From NCBI GenBank assembly GCA_928212115.1, contig CAKMRJ010005634.1, forward strand, positions 116,588,873 through 116,652,872: DNA of 64,000 nucleotides, given 5' to 3'. This DNA is from Lactuca virosa. Taxonomy: Eukaryota > Streptophyta > Magnoliopsida > Asterales > Asteraceae. Below the pieces are notes generated by a model. It saw nothing but the letters and a program-made list of their open reading frames with translations, had not been told where the DNA came from and ran no database searches. A program made the position numbers and the translations under genes. Below, piece by piece: positions 45,694-57,941 of the stretch (position 1 is its first letter; each line of letters begins with the position of its first letter).

Positions 45694-47760
45694 AAGTCGT
45701 TAGTGGAGCGTGTGTGGTTAACTGGCACACTAACATGGACTTGTGAGAAATGGAAAAGGTCAAAACAATTGAGACAATGATTACGGCATCCCTTTTTATA
45801 GTTCTAAAATTTGTTTAGACACGCATGTTAGCTATCTAAGGAAAGGTGAATGATTTTGGATACATGTCAAAGCTAGTGGGAGCATAAGTGTTATGCTAGT
45901 AAATTATCATGTTAGTGGGAGCATGATTATTATGTTAGATGTTGCAAGTTAGCAATGTTAATTATAGAAAACAAAAGTTTCAATTTGCAAAATGTACTTT
46001 GCAGGGTTTGAAAAGTTGTTTTGCTATAATTAAGTGAGGGGAAATTATACTTCATTCCAAAATTTAAAAGCTTAGATTGTAAGATTTTAATCAAATTTGG
46101 TCATGATTACATTGTTTGCGTTCAAAAACTCGATTATGATTACGGCATCCCTTTTCATAATCTGAATTATGAGAACATGGAAAATAGAAATAGAAATATT
46201 ATAGCAAAAGACTGGTCTAGTATCATGTCTTTATGTGAGACATCATGAATTGTGTCCCATATGCTTCGGATATAGGATCGATTACATGTGCTGTAATATT
46301 CATCTGTTCTAAATTTTTCCAAATGCCTAGGGCATTAAGAGGGAAACAGTACTAGAACTGGATATGACTAAAATGATTAAGAAATTGTCGAGGACAATCT
46401 GAGGTTCACCAAAGATTGGTTACTCATGGACAGTTGGAAGTATAGTGTTAATTTTGGAAGGACCATACTGACATATTCTGAAAAGAGGCAAATCTTGTTT
46501 AGAAGCGATAGTCAAAATGGGAATATGGAAATGTTTCCATAGGTGGAAGTTTTTCATTAAATCTATGTAAGATTAGAAAAACTTAATGCAAGAAGGATGT
46601 TCAAAGGAATGTACTTTGAATGTGAGACTTCGTTTCCATGGAATTGCTCTCCATTGGAATACTTTGTAATGTCTGTTGTCGAGTCTTTGTGATTTTTGTG
46701 CATAGTCATTACAAGAGGATCATTTCATATAAGTTTAGAATCTATCAGATTTTAGTAAATGGCAAAGAATCTTGTATTCTTACATTTATCATAAGGATAT
46801 GGAATTGTGAAATGAGTATCATTGAAATGTTTTTCAATTGATCTATTTCACAAAGTAAAGACCATAGACAAGCATAGTTTGCATGCTTGGAGCATGGCAT
46901 AACTATTGTTTTAATTCAAGTATAAAGTTGAGTATCTTAAACATTATACAATGAATAATGAGTAATCAATATGACTCAAAAGTTTTGGGCCATATAGGAT
47001 TAGTATTATTCTTGTGTTTCACTTTGCATGTTTTGACTTCCCGAATAACTAGGTTATTCAAACCGTCCACAGTCGATCATACTTTGGAAGTAGGTATTGA
47101 GGCAAGACTGTCATGAATGGGTCTGTAGTTTGTCTAGGTGGCCTAGACAAAGTTGCAGTATTCATGAGTGCTACTGGAATAAGATTCGACTATTGGATTA
47201 AACCTATGCTCATTTGACTCACTTCATGGATTTTATCACGAGTGATAAAGAGACGATAATATCTTATATTCTTCAAATGGAGAGATATGAGTTGCAGTCT
47301 ACAAGTCGGCTGCACATTGATAATGTGAAAACGCACCAGTAAATTGGTGTTATAAAACGCATTGTTGTCTGTGATTTGGTGCGTAAATAGAGCAAGCATA
47401 TGAGTCAAAGTTTATCCATTCCTTTTACCCTTAGAGGGATAAAAGCGATATATGTGGGCCCCTCGATGATTTAGTGATTACAAACGTAAGTGCTTGGTCG
47501 GGCCTAGACTGATTTGATTTGTTTAATTAGTCGGTCGTCATAAATCGAAAATCGAGAAACAACAGATGGACAGAGAGAATGATTATAATCCATGTCTCAG
47601 TCCCTATGATGTCTAGAATGGAGGAATATATGATCCCTTATCTAATAGACACGTTATTGACTAGTTCAGAGTTCGACAACAGCTTTAAGAGCTACGATTG
47701 CTAGTCGGGTTTTGGAGTCTTACTTTCAATAATAGTTTTAGACTTATCCAAGTGGGAGAC
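45694..47760 (+). mobile_element. Coding-free copia-related internal fragment inside gypsy D
   Basis: It begins with the leader hairpin 45699-45734 and continues with sequence collinear with 4860-7031, including GATTACGGCATCCC leader phrases. No gag or pol motif. It ends CCAAGTGGGAGAC, a polypurine tract, before the LTR at 47761. Its 5' LTR is missing. The left junction falls at about 45694, after the gypsy gag CTTGCAACCC. Confidence 0.6.
45699..45734 (+). promoter_or_regulatory. Leader hairpin in the copia fragment
   Basis: Stem GTTAGTG (45699-45705) and CACTAAC (45728-45734) around a 22-nt loop with GGTTAACT, one change from GGTTAACC. It matches hairpin 2 of elements 2 and 3 in sense orientation. 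Confidence 0.6.
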
Positions 47761-48531
47761 TGTTGGATTAGATGTCTAAGCCCATAACTATTATTGGTAT
47801 GTACTCGACCCGAGAGTAACATGGTCCATTTGGGTTGCATAACACCAGGACAATTTGTTAGGATGGACTCTTGAGTGATGGTTATATATGATTTATTAAT
47901 ATATTATAAGTTCTAATATATTAATATGAAATCATATGTTTTAATTAGTATTGATCAAGAATTAATTTGGAATTAATTTAGTGATCAAAAAAGACTAATT
48001 AAATCTATGGGGACTAATTATGGTAATTAGTTATATTTATATGTGTTGGGCTTATGATCCATGTTGGACCAAGTTTATGTATGGACACATAAAGAGTTGG
48101 GCCACATGAACCATGGATCATAAAACCCATGGGTATGGATTTGGGTTATATCCATGACCCTTGGAATCCAACATATAAATATGTAATCCTTAGCCAACAA
48201 ACGCCTACACTAGTATTCTTGGAGTTCATGAGGTGTTTTGGTGCATGGAGATTCTCTCTCAAGTTCCACCTTTTTCCTAGGTGAGTTGCGAGCCATTTGA
48301 GGCATTCATACTTTTGATGTTAAGCTCTTAAGGCCAATTACATCAAGACTTAAAGCTACATAAAAGGTATGTTACTCTAACTAGTATCTTATATGGTTTA
48401 TGTCAAATGCATGCTAGTTATAGGTTTAATGCCTTGGAAACCATTTGCATGTATAGTTAGTGAAAACATAGATCCAATGTATTTAGGGTTGTATGTGCAC
48501 CATAGGATGTTGTAGTATACAAAACCCAACA
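47761..48531 (+). repeat. Copia LTR (771 bp) inside gypsy D
   Basis: TGTTGGATTAGATG to CAAAACCCAACA, preceded by a polypurine tract. It is the 3' LTR of the fragment. Confidence 0.85.
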
Positions 48532-49399
48532 ACATGAACCTCCACGAGTAATTATCACCATCCTCAAACTGAAATACAACATATAAACTATCAGTTATGA
48601 CATGAGGGAAAACATTCCCAACACAAAGTCCTCCTTAGATTTGTCAGGTCTGCTGTTGTCTCAGGTGTAGGTCCTGTGCATCCAGTAGTACGGGCGCAAT
48701 ACTACCTTTTACACCTAACTACACCTTCCTAAAGGTCAATCCTGATTCCTCTAAGTTACCACACTACAACTATAAACAAAACTTATGCTAAACAACATAC
48801 ATATCCTATACTCTCCTAAGAACTCTCAAATCTCACCACTTGCAGTACCAAGAACCTTAATCCACACCGCTGGTTGACTTATGCATGCAAGTTGTACACA
48901 AAACAGGATCACATAGACTGTCAAATGAAGGTCCTACCCTAAGTCCACAACCAAACAAGGAACTGGAAATGAGACAAAAAAATCAATCATTCTAAGGCTA
49001 TATAATCCTAATCATATACAACTTTGAAAGCATACACTTAACAAATGACCGAGCCGATATCAATTCCATGTAATACATGGAATCCAATTCTATTGGCTAT
49101 AACGCATCACACAAATTAGGCAATTCTATCATATGATTCTTGAAGGTATCCTTAGCACTAATCTAGCATTAAATTCTCATATCAAGCACACTAATCATAA
49201 CACATAAGTACGGTTAACTGGGAAACCACTTACTTGAGCTTGACTGATCGCACGTATCACACCCCCTCTTTTTTTGATAAAACCCTTTCAAAAAGTTTAA
49301 CTGTTTATTTTCTTAAGAAAATTATCATTTCCTCAGTTTGAGTCCTGACACACCCATAAGTGTGCCTGAATCCCTCAAACCAAGGCTCTGATACCAACT
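48532..49399 (-). mobile_element. 5' leader of gypsy D with primer site
   Basis: About 870 bp without coding signal. The primer site is TTGGTATCAGAGCC on the minus strand (about 49384-49397), beside the LTR. Confidence 0.75.
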
Positions 49400-49584
49400 T
49401 CTAACGTCCCATAATAGTAATAATTTTTTTATGTAAAAGTCATTCAAAACATTAATTAATTGTTTGAAATCCATACAAATCGTAGTATTAAGTCATAAGA
49501 GTACAAATTATTTCCAATGCAGAAACCATGAGGGGAGGATGATGTGCCATCATGTCGGGCCCTTCCCTTTAGAACTGGAAATAC

Positions 49585-49916
49585 CTGAAACCATAAACAC
49601 AAACTGTAAGCATAACGGTTAGTGAGTTCCCTAAGTACCAAAAACCACACATGAAAGAAGATAAATTCTATAGGACACATTATAGTCTTTCCGTTCCGCG
49701 TCGAGGGCCAAATCTCGGTCTTGGATACAAATGTCAGGGGCCAGATCCTGGTCTTCCATATAGCTGCCAGGGGCCAGATCCTGGTCTTTCATACAAATGT
49801 CAGGGGCCAAATCTTGGTCTTCCATATAATCATCAAAAGGCATCCAAAATTCTACACAATAAACAATAGGGCCGACATTGGTGCCTTCGACCCATGGATG
49901 TAGTGAGGAAACTCAC
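49585..49916 (-). other. Putative intron inside LTR D
   Basis: 332 bp between GAG/GTGAGTTTCC and GGTTTCAG/GTATT on the minus strand, enclosing the 33-bp minisatellite. A CTAAC branch-type motif lies about 35 nt before the acceptor. Confidence 0.45.
49702..49830 (-). repeat. 33-bp minisatellite in LTR D
   Basis: Four units with the plus-strand core GGGGCCAGATCCTGGTCTTC; the left LTR has about three. Confidence 0.85.
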
Positions 49917-51195
49917 CTCAACACCTGAAAAATCCCAGATAAACGCTCGGACTGTTAGATTGGAGAAATTCCATGCTAACTAAACAATAAAGTCCCATTT
50001 AATAATTGAGGCATAACCTAAAGCTAAAACCTACAACACTTGCCTAATGTCCATGGTAAAAAGGACAAGCTAATGTCCACGGTAAGACAAGCTAGACATT
50101 TAAGCCCAATAAAATCCTAGGCCCAAACCCAAGGATCATACAAGCTCCAAAATGAGACCATCGACTGAAGTAGCCCAACAACAAGAAAGTCCATGGTCCA
50201 ACCCAACTAGTAAGCCCGACGATTAAGACCCAAAACACACCCCAAACTGGACTGGGTCGTACAGTCAGTGTACCAACTGGTACATGTAGCCTACTTGGCC
50301 AAAGTGGAAGAGTTGCGGCTGGGATGCAGTACATACGACGTACAGGGAGTTACGTACATCGTATTCACCCCTCATGCAACCCATGCAAAAATGTCTTCAA
50401 GCCTTAAGACCCAATGACCAAAACTTAGATCTAAACCCACTAAGACCCCTAAGGCCATAAAGTTTGAAACTTTATGCCTTTGTGTGGCTACAAGAAGACC
50501 AACACTAAAAACCTAGCCTATTTCACCCTTTTCTACACTCTAACCCTTGGATGGGGACAAATTAAGGTCCAAGTTTTCATCTTTATGATTTGAGATGCCT
50601 TAAAACATCTGAAAAGACACCTTCAAGGCTTGGGAGTACCTCATACTCATCAAGCGCTAAACTTTGGGGACAAAAAAGGAACAAAACAAGCCTTAACTAA
50701 GATCTAAAGAAACACAAGCTAAGTTTGGAGCTTTATAACTTCAAATGTTGCAAAGTAAAGATGAGATGTTGGATCCAAAGTCTTGAGGGTAAGGCTTTCT
50801 CCTTAAAGATCCTTCTTCACAATCAAGGAAGCACACAATCACTACAAAATGCTCAAAATTCTCAAAATGAACTAGGGTTTGCAAAGAGGGTCGATCTTGG
50901 GATGGAGGCTGATGAAGGGGAGGGTCATGGGGACATAATGAGGTTTAAATAGTGCACAAAGCCTAATTATTAGGGTTTTAGTCTGAACTACGTACGCTGA
51001 ACGTACCGGAGTACGCACAACGTACTCACACGGGACCTAGTACGCTTAGCATACCAAGGCATATGCCCAGCGTACTCGAGCAACACCAAAGATTAAGGAC
51101 TTTGACATCAGGACCCTTTTTGCATCAAAATAAAAACTCAAGGCTTCAAAAAAAACCTGAACAATATAGATGAACAATATAGATGTTACAAGCAT

Positions 51196-51564
51196 ACTCC
51201 GCTTTTATAAACTTTATACAATGAAATTCATTATGCCTAGTGACTTAACCACATTTAAGTTAGGGCTAAGAGATATTCACATACTTTTTAGTTAAGGGCT
51301 TTTTGGTGAGACTATATTCATTAGTTGAGTCAAAACACTTAGCATACCCACACTACTATAACCGTTAATCTTCGAAGCGAGATACATATGTATAGATCTA
51401 AACGAGGTTGATATCCCCACCTACGGTTGCTAGGTACAACCTCGACCGATCAATCGAAGTGTGTGATAAGCGTCTATAATTGTTACTACAACGTCCAATG
51501 AAGCGTTGTAGGGGTACATTAAGTTACATAGCTCGGTTATAGGACTCACTATAAACATTAACTA

Positions 51565-51608
<44 letters not shown>

Positions 51609-52624
51609 TACTACAAACCATGGGCTTGGTTGCTTTCAAAACTATTTGAAGTATGAAATTACTTATGTAACAGTACAATTTGGTTTTCAACTATATTCAA
51701 GTATTCTTTACAAACACGGTTTTAAGTATGGATTTACTTAAATAAAGATACAATTTGGCTTTTAAAGACTCTTTGCCAACCCAGTTTTAACTATTGTTAT
51801 ACATATAAAGATAATGCTTTTTAGACTTTTTAAAAGTATTACTGCTGTTAGTAGAAAACCTGTAACTCTCACCAACCTTGTGTTGACCCTCAAAATTACA
51901 TGTATTCTTAGGAAATCACTAAGTAGACATTCAAGATGGATTGGATTACGGGTGACCTATTTTACTTGTTGTTATATTATATGCCTATCTGTTAAGGCAA
52001 TTAATGTACTATTACTATTTGTAAAAACCTTGTACTCAAATATCAAGATGGAACATGGATGCTATTTTTTCTATTGTTGTACTTGTTATATATATTCGGT
52101 TTACCTTTGTTCCATGAACTTAGTCGCACAACCCAACGTGTTCCGTCTTCTCGGCTGGGTGTGTGACAAATAAAGATTCAGTTTATGAATAAAGGCAATT
52201 TGGGAGGTTTCAATACTTGAGTACATTTTGAAAACTATAACCAATATAATATCATCCTAGTTTTATATATTACAACATGCTAATAAACTCTTGGGGGAAT
52301 AATGAAAAAGTGTGTATATTGAGAAAAAGATGTTGTTTGAAAGCTATAGAACTAAGAGTTGGAATACCAACCATGAAAAAGAAAAAACATAGTCAATGCA
52401 CCTGTCAAACAAGACTTGATCAAACAATGGTTCATTTTGTCACTCTGATACCAAATTATCCCATAATGAGGCAAGGTTCTCCTTAAAACTTATGAATTCC
52501 TTCTTTTTTGAATTTTTATAATCTTCAAATCTACTCTAAATTCCATCACACTAATAAATAAACATAGGAAAGGATGGGGTATGTTGGACCATTATTCCAC
52601 TGTTTTAAAGAACTCAACAACCAA

Positions 52625-52627
<3 letters not shown>
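51196..52627. other. AT-rich spacer
   Basis: No gene recognised. (AT)n array at 51567-51604. The ORF at 51814-52173 has no known domain. Some wording (GTGTGTGACAAATAAAG) recalls old LTR sequence but no boundary can be set. Confidence 0.5.

Positions 52628-52689
<62 letters not shown>
52628..52689. repeat. (TA)n microsatellite
   Basis: About 31 TA units. Confidence 0.95.
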
Positions 52690-53545
52690 TTTTTCTACTT
52701 ATGGACCATTTTGCCTTTGCTTAAATGAACTCTGGTAAGTATAATGCCTTAATCGATCATGTTCTGGTTTTTTGGTTCATCATGAACCCATTTCCAGTAC
52801 TTACAAATTTTCTTATTTGGATCCTTCATACTCAAAATCGAAGCCAAATCCGTTATAGTTTATTCAATGTTAGCGAAGCACCCACGGTTATCTAGTGTCT
52901 AAGTTTCTTGATCGTCAACAAAAATTGCTGAGAGTACTGGAGAAAAATAGAGATGAACATGGATCGTCACATCATAATCTATCATGATCCCATTGATGAT
53001 GTCATTAACGATGAGGATGTAACAAATATCTACAAGGCTGATTTCAGTGTGTTAACCCCACTTGCCACTGACAAGACTTTATGGGCACTCCCTCTATTGA
53101 CTTCTCATAAATGTGTTATGGTTCAGAGATGAAAGAAGAAGGAGCCATGAAAGAAGAAGGAAGAAGTTGTTCATAGAGGAGGAGATGATTTCCCTAGTTC
53201 GTTTCATTAAAGATGGGTCATATGACTGAAAATGTCCTATATCTCAAGTGTTATGCAAACTAAGGAATCTATATGTCAAGTAAAATACCAAATCAGCGAC
53301 AACTAGAATGCCCAGTTATCACATGGACAAAGAAAATTTGTGGAGTTAGATGATATTTTTTGAACGATTTCTTTATTTTACTGTATTTTTTAACATGATA
53401 AACTTCAAAAGTATTTTTGTGTATATATTTGAAACTTACTTACCCTTTAGAGTTATTTCCTTTCATTAATTATCAAGAATACTTCTATTTTATAACAAAA
53501 GAAATAAAACAACCGTGTAATTTTATCTATGTTTATTTTAGAAAA
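52690..53545. other. Spacer without recognised gene
   Basis: Purine-rich patch GAAAGAAGAAGG twice near 53130-53170; nothing else supported. Confidence 0.5.
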
Positions 53546-53793
53546 GGGAAATTGACATATCAGGGTAATTGCATTTTTGTTTTGTTTACATCTAGGTAAT
53601 TTTTTTGTTCACATCTAGGTAGTGAAATTGTTGGAAATGTTTACATATGACCACTATGACTGACTGTAGCAAGTTACATCCTGTCAGAATGGTCATATAT
53701 GAACACTTCCAATAATTTTGTTACCTAGATATATATACAAAAAAAGTTACCTAAATGTGAATACAACGAAAAGGTAATTGCAGCTACCGTCCC
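53546..53793. mobile_element. Foldback (MITE-like) element, 248 bp
   Basis: The two halves are inverted copies: ACATCTAGGTAATTTTTTTG... and GGTCATATATGAACA... pair over roughly 75 bp each side of a 45-nt centre. Ends are GGG/CCC. No clear target duplication. Confidence 0.6.
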
Positions 53794-54173
53794 TTATAGG
53801 AAGGTTCTGAAACCCTTTCTTTGTTTAAATTTTGATTAATCCTTAATTATTTATTATTATTTTCAATTCATATATTAATCATATAATGTATTAATAAATC
53901 ATTTCCAATTAATTTATTATTCACATAATAACCTAACAAATTATCCTCTCTCTTCAAATGTCATTCTACTCGGTTACTAGTTATGAGAGCAACCCAAAAA
54001 TGACTTTGCTTTTGATTAAAAGTATATACTAATTTAGTTATGAGGCTATAAACCTTAATCCAACAAATAGATCCAGCTAAATTTCCTTAAAACAATATTT
54101 ATATCCATTTATGAGCATTTAAATTGGCCATGACACGTTGAAAGCCGTTTTTGGTAGCATAATTATCTAATAG

Positions 54174-54175
<2 letters not shown>

Positions 54176-54240
<65 letters not shown>
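54176..54240. repeat. (TA)n microsatellite
   Basis: About 32 TA units. Confidence 0.95.
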
Positions 54241-54245
<5 letters not shown>

Positions 54246-54587
54246 CAAAAAATGCTATCGATGTAGATAAAAATTATTTATATTGTTTGTATTTTAAATT
54301 CGTATAATAAACAGAACAAACTTCATTGAAGATGTTGTTTTTATTTATGTTATTGGTCTCCATCTGTAATAGTTTTAGACTCTAGTGAATTTTAATTTTT
54401 ATATTTAATATCTTAAACAATAAAATTTTATAAAACGACAATGTGTGTTTTCCTGTCTGGAGGTTTTATTTTTACCAAAATAATGTTTTTAAAAAGATAT
54501 TTTCTAAAATGGTGTGGTTTAAAAATATTTATCGTTTATGTTAAGTTTTATACCAAATCAAAATTAGAAAGTAAAATAAAAAAAAAA

Positions 54588-54700
54588 GGGAAATTGAATT
54601 ATCATGGTAAGTACGTTTTTGTTATGTTCACATTTGGATAATTTTTTTTTTTGTACATATCTAGGTAACAAACTTGTTGGAATTCTTTACATATGACAAA
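54588..54700. mobile_element. Half copy of the 53546 foldback element
   Basis: Starts GGGAAATTGAATTATCATGG and follows the left arm to ACATATGACA, then stops matching. Confidence 0.5.
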
Positions 54701-54815
54701 TTTGGACACCTAATTAGTAATTTCTCGTTCCAATTTTATCGTTTTAATTTTCCGTTTCACTTTCACTTTCTTTTCTACGCAATTATCCATCTCCTCCGCA
54801 TCTCATCTTCTCTTA

Positions 54816-55051
54816 TGACGATGGCGGGCGATGGAAGGCCTCCCTACACAGAAGCGGCGGAGCAGGAGGAAAGTTCAGTAATATACATTTCTGGTGTAGT
54901 TCTCAGGAAACGCCGTATGATCAGTCTCCTACCGCCCTCAGCTACAATAGTGCTTGCCTGTTGATGAACCTTATGGTCGTCGCTTCTAGACTTATCTATA
55001 CCGTGGCTAATAAGATCCGCGACGTGTTCCGAAAACGTGTTACTCTCACAG
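54816..55051 (+). pseudogene. Possible 5' end of an unknown gene
   Basis: A C/T-rich stretch (54770-54815) looks like a plant 5' UTR and leads to ATGACGATGGCGGG, a good start context. The ATG frame ends after about 49 codons; another frame stays open to a splice-donor-like ACAG/GTTC near 55051. I do not recognise the protein. Possibly a decayed first exon. Confidence 0.25.
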
Positions 55052-55149
55052 GTTCAACATTTTATCTCTCAATTAGATCAAATTATAATAGTGAATACTC
55101 TTTTCTCCATGTTTCTAACAGTTTAGTTTTTTCTCCCACATAGCTGCAG

Positions 55150-56130
55150 AAACCACTTCTATTTTTGGGATAATAAAGAGATTCATTATGATAATAGTGG
55201 AAGTTGGTCAATGCTCCTTATCAACATGGAGCTGTAGTAGGTAACTCTGTTTATGTACAACAAATGTACATACATACTGTTAAGGCATTTTCCTAGTGGA
55301 ACGCTGGCCTTTGAAAACCCTGTGTTTCAGTAAAACAATGTGTAACCCTATGTACATTCTCTATGTACATATTTTGTACACAGAGTTACAGACTACAACT
55401 TCACATTGCGAAGGAACATTGACAAACTTTCACTCTTATAATCCCTCCATTATACCCAAAAATGTCATCCCGTAAAACTAAATTTTCTCAGGGTACAAAT
55501 GAAATGAGCAAAAATTACAAGTAACCCTAATTGAATGATTACTTATACAAAGTGGTTTCTGCAGCATAGGTGCATCAAAACCTTTTATTATGTTGGATGA
55601 AATAATTATATTTGATCTTTCTTTTTTGCTTTAATATACTTTCTCCTTGGTGTGATTTTCAGTCACTTGTTTCGAGTAGTAACATTCTTTAGGAATTTTT
55701 GAGATTAGAGTATAGAAATAAAGGATGTCATATGCTTCCTTTATTAGGTAATTGCTGAAAACTAAAAGTCCAGTAATTCTCAAAGAAAATAAATTATCTA
55801 AAACATAGTCATAGATGTCATGTGGTTAAACTATCAGATTAGACTACGCTAACCATAAATTGTTACATGAATTATCGTCTTCAGACTAGGCTATGAATCT
55901 AAAAATTCAATTTTATTTCATAGATTGGCATTTTTAAATCATTTTTTATTGTAATAAGTGATAAGGGCAATGGGCCAGTCTTGTTGTAAATGTTTGTGTT
56001 TGGAACTTCAAGATGTTCACAATAATAGTGTTTATATGACTTCACTTGAATTTCTGCTTATGATATAAATGTCCCTTACAAAAGCTTTTTTGTGATAAGA
56101 TATTAATGAAGAACCCCACAATGTTTCTAG
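55150..56130. other. AT-rich spacer
   Basis: No gene, repeat or RNA gene supported. Confidence 0.5.
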
Positions 56131-56131
56131 T

Positions 56132-56351
56132 AAGGAGCCCGGGAAAAATATAAGTTGTTTTATGATCTGGTTTCATTTGGATTCACGTCACACTGAGTTC
56201 CTTATTGAACTTGATCACGAGCTTTTTTTGTACAATCCAATTGCAAAAAAGGGTAAAATCTTAGAGAATTTTTTTTCATGGAAGAGGTTTTGCTGATAAA
56301 ACTATCGAGTATGTTGACTGTCTTGTTTGGATAACACCTACCAAGCGTTGA
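56132..56351 (+). pseudogene. F-box-associated domain relic, C-terminal end
   Basis: The frame reads an FBA-type C-terminus (FLIELDHELFLYNPIAKKGK), then a one-base shift at the T run near 56270, then ADKTIEYVDCLVWITPTKR and a stop. The phrase TIEY-D--VW also ends the minus-strand relic at 60902, so both derive from one family. F-box proteins are substrate receptors of SCF ubiquitin ligases; this piece has no F-box and is dead. Confidence 0.5.
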
Positions 56352-56610
56352 GTTGCTGCAGCATTTCTCGGTCTCACTTTCGAGTAGGCAAGGCATCACA
56401 GATCATACTCTGTTTCTTGATTAGGTTTATGTGAAGCATCCATTTTTAGTGCATTATACAGTCTAGTATATAAACATTCTCTTCTGTAAGCATAATTATG
56501 TGTTGTCGTTGTGGTTTGGTTCATTTTGTTTGATTCTTCTTATTGTGAAATTACATAATCGTTAACTTGTAACATGTTGGGTGTGGGATTTGTGAAACAA
56601 GCAATTTTAT

Positions 56611-56950
56611 TAAGGCTATGTTTGCCGTGCCACAACTAACTGATAAGCTAGCTTATTTTTCGAGCTTCTTTATGTTGTCGTGTTTGACAAGCCAAAAAGT
56701 AGCTTATAAGCTAGTTTTTTTAAAAAGCTAGCTTGGACTAGCTTTTTAGGAGCTTTTTTAAAATTTTCCAAATATACCCCTTAATTAATTATAGAAACAC
56801 ATTCTCTTAAATGCCCTTTTATGTAATTTTATATATTTCAGCTAGTATTACAAAATATCATTTTTATCAGCTTGTTTTTCAGATATCAGCTAGTTTTTTA
56901 TTTAACAACTAACTTTTCAACTATCAGCTAGTACGCCAAACATAGCTTAA
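56611..56950. mobile_element. hAT-type MITE candidate
   Basis: Inverted ends TAAGGCTATGTTTGCCGT and, from the right, TTAAGCTATGTTTGGCGT; internal AGCTAG/CAGCTAG motifs. An 8-bp target duplication is not clear. Confidence 0.45.
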
Positions 56951-57268
56951 ATAGCAACTATTTAAATGTTTGTGTCATTTTACATGATTCGTGCCTTTTG
57001 TCTCTTGCTTGATATCTTTTGCCCTAAGCAATGATTAAGTAGATGGAACACAAAGCAAAGCAGGCAGCTCTATATTGAGGAGTCCTTTTTTTTTTTTTAA
57101 ATGGAACATAAGAAACCAAAGTGTTTCGTTTTGGGGTTTTTGCACTTTGGCTCGAGGGATATTTCCATTCCATACTTGTAAGTGCTCCTAGCCTACATTT
57201 TGTCATTCCTTTATTTATTTCTGAACTTAGAAAACTAAAGGTTAATCAAAGGATCGATGTCAACTAAG

Positions 57269-57883
57269 GTGTTGTTTGTTTTTTTGAAGCAAAAATTCAT
57301 AAAGTCTGCGGACCACCTCTGCAAACCTCTGCGGTAGAAGAGCTAGACCAAACGGCTGTAGACTGTAATAAGAAGCGTGTTTGTTTTTTTAACATCTGCA
57401 TGATGCTGCAGATATTAAAAAATTAAAATAAACTGATTTTATAATCAGAATATAGTTTTTAATACCGAAAATTTAATAATGTATGACATTTCGGCAAGAA
57501 TTTATGATATTTCAACAAAAAATAATGATATTTTACCAAAAAAATAAAGATATTTTAGCATAAAATAATGATATTTCATCAACAAATTATTATTCTTCAA
57601 TATAAAAAAAAAAAATTCAACCAGAATAAACAAAAAAAAACGAAAAAATATGTGAAATAAATTTCAGCAATATATAATCAATATTTTAGCAAGAAAAAAA
57701 AAGTAGAAGAGGTTGGAAGAGATAGGAAGAAGCAAAACAAGTGCTGCGCCAAGAAGAACACGCACAAAGGTTTTTTAATCCGAAGACTTTTGAAAAACAA
57801 ACAGCTGCGAAATGAAAGTGTTGCGCATGTGTTGCGCTGCACAACAATAAGAGGTCTTTTTTTTTCCAAAAAACAAACACCAC
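57269..57883. mobile_element. MITE-like element with short direct repeat CTAAG
   Basis: Inverted ends GTGTTGTTTGTTTTTT and GTGGTGTTTGTTTTTT (one mismatch in 16), flanked by CTAAG at 57264-57268 and 57884-57888. The centre (about 57480-57600) has AT-rich imperfect repeats of ATAATGATATTT. Type uncertain; hAT elements usually make 8-bp duplications. Confidence 0.5.
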
Positions 57884-57907
57884 CTAAGTGAGATGCTGAT
57901 TCAAGAT

Positions 57908-57908
<1 letters not shown>

Positions 57909-57938
<30 letters not shown>
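57909..57938. repeat. T30 homopolymer
   Basis: Thirty consecutive T on the plus strand; could be the A-tail of a minus-strand retroposon, but no body is recognisable. Confidence 0.8.

Positions 57939-57941
<3 letters not shown>

Larger units (their letters stand above)
40511..51190 (-). mobile_element. Gypsy D, chromovirus-type, with a copia fragment inside
   Basis: Minus-strand element bounded by LTRs 40511-42231 and 49400-51190 and by TSD AGCAT. Primer site TTGGTATCAGAGCC next to the right LTR; a G-rich polypurine tract next to the left LTR. Pol domains are readable but broken; gag is mostly gone, and a copia fragment of about 2.8 kb lies between gag and the leader. Confidence 0.9.
49400..51190 (-). 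repeat. 5' LTR of gypsy D (1791 bp)
   Basis: Inner end reads TCTAACGTCCC (TG changed to TC); outer end ATAGATGTTACA followed by TSD AGCAT. Four 33-bp repeat units lie at 49702-49830 against three in the other LTR. Minus-strand donor TGAG/GTGAGTTTCC at 49916 and acceptor TTATGGTTTCAG ending at 49585. TACG-type palindromes at 50990-51075. Confidence 0.88.

Noticed and set aside
45733..48536. ACATG at both ends of the copia fragment in gypsy D as a target duplication
   Set aside because: The left ACATG lies just after the leader hairpin (45699-45734), which itself is copia sequence, so it is inside the fragment and not at its border.
49651..49903. ORFs with repeated RGQILVFH peptides
   Set aside because: They are translations of the 33-bp LTR minisatellite, on the antisense strand of the element.
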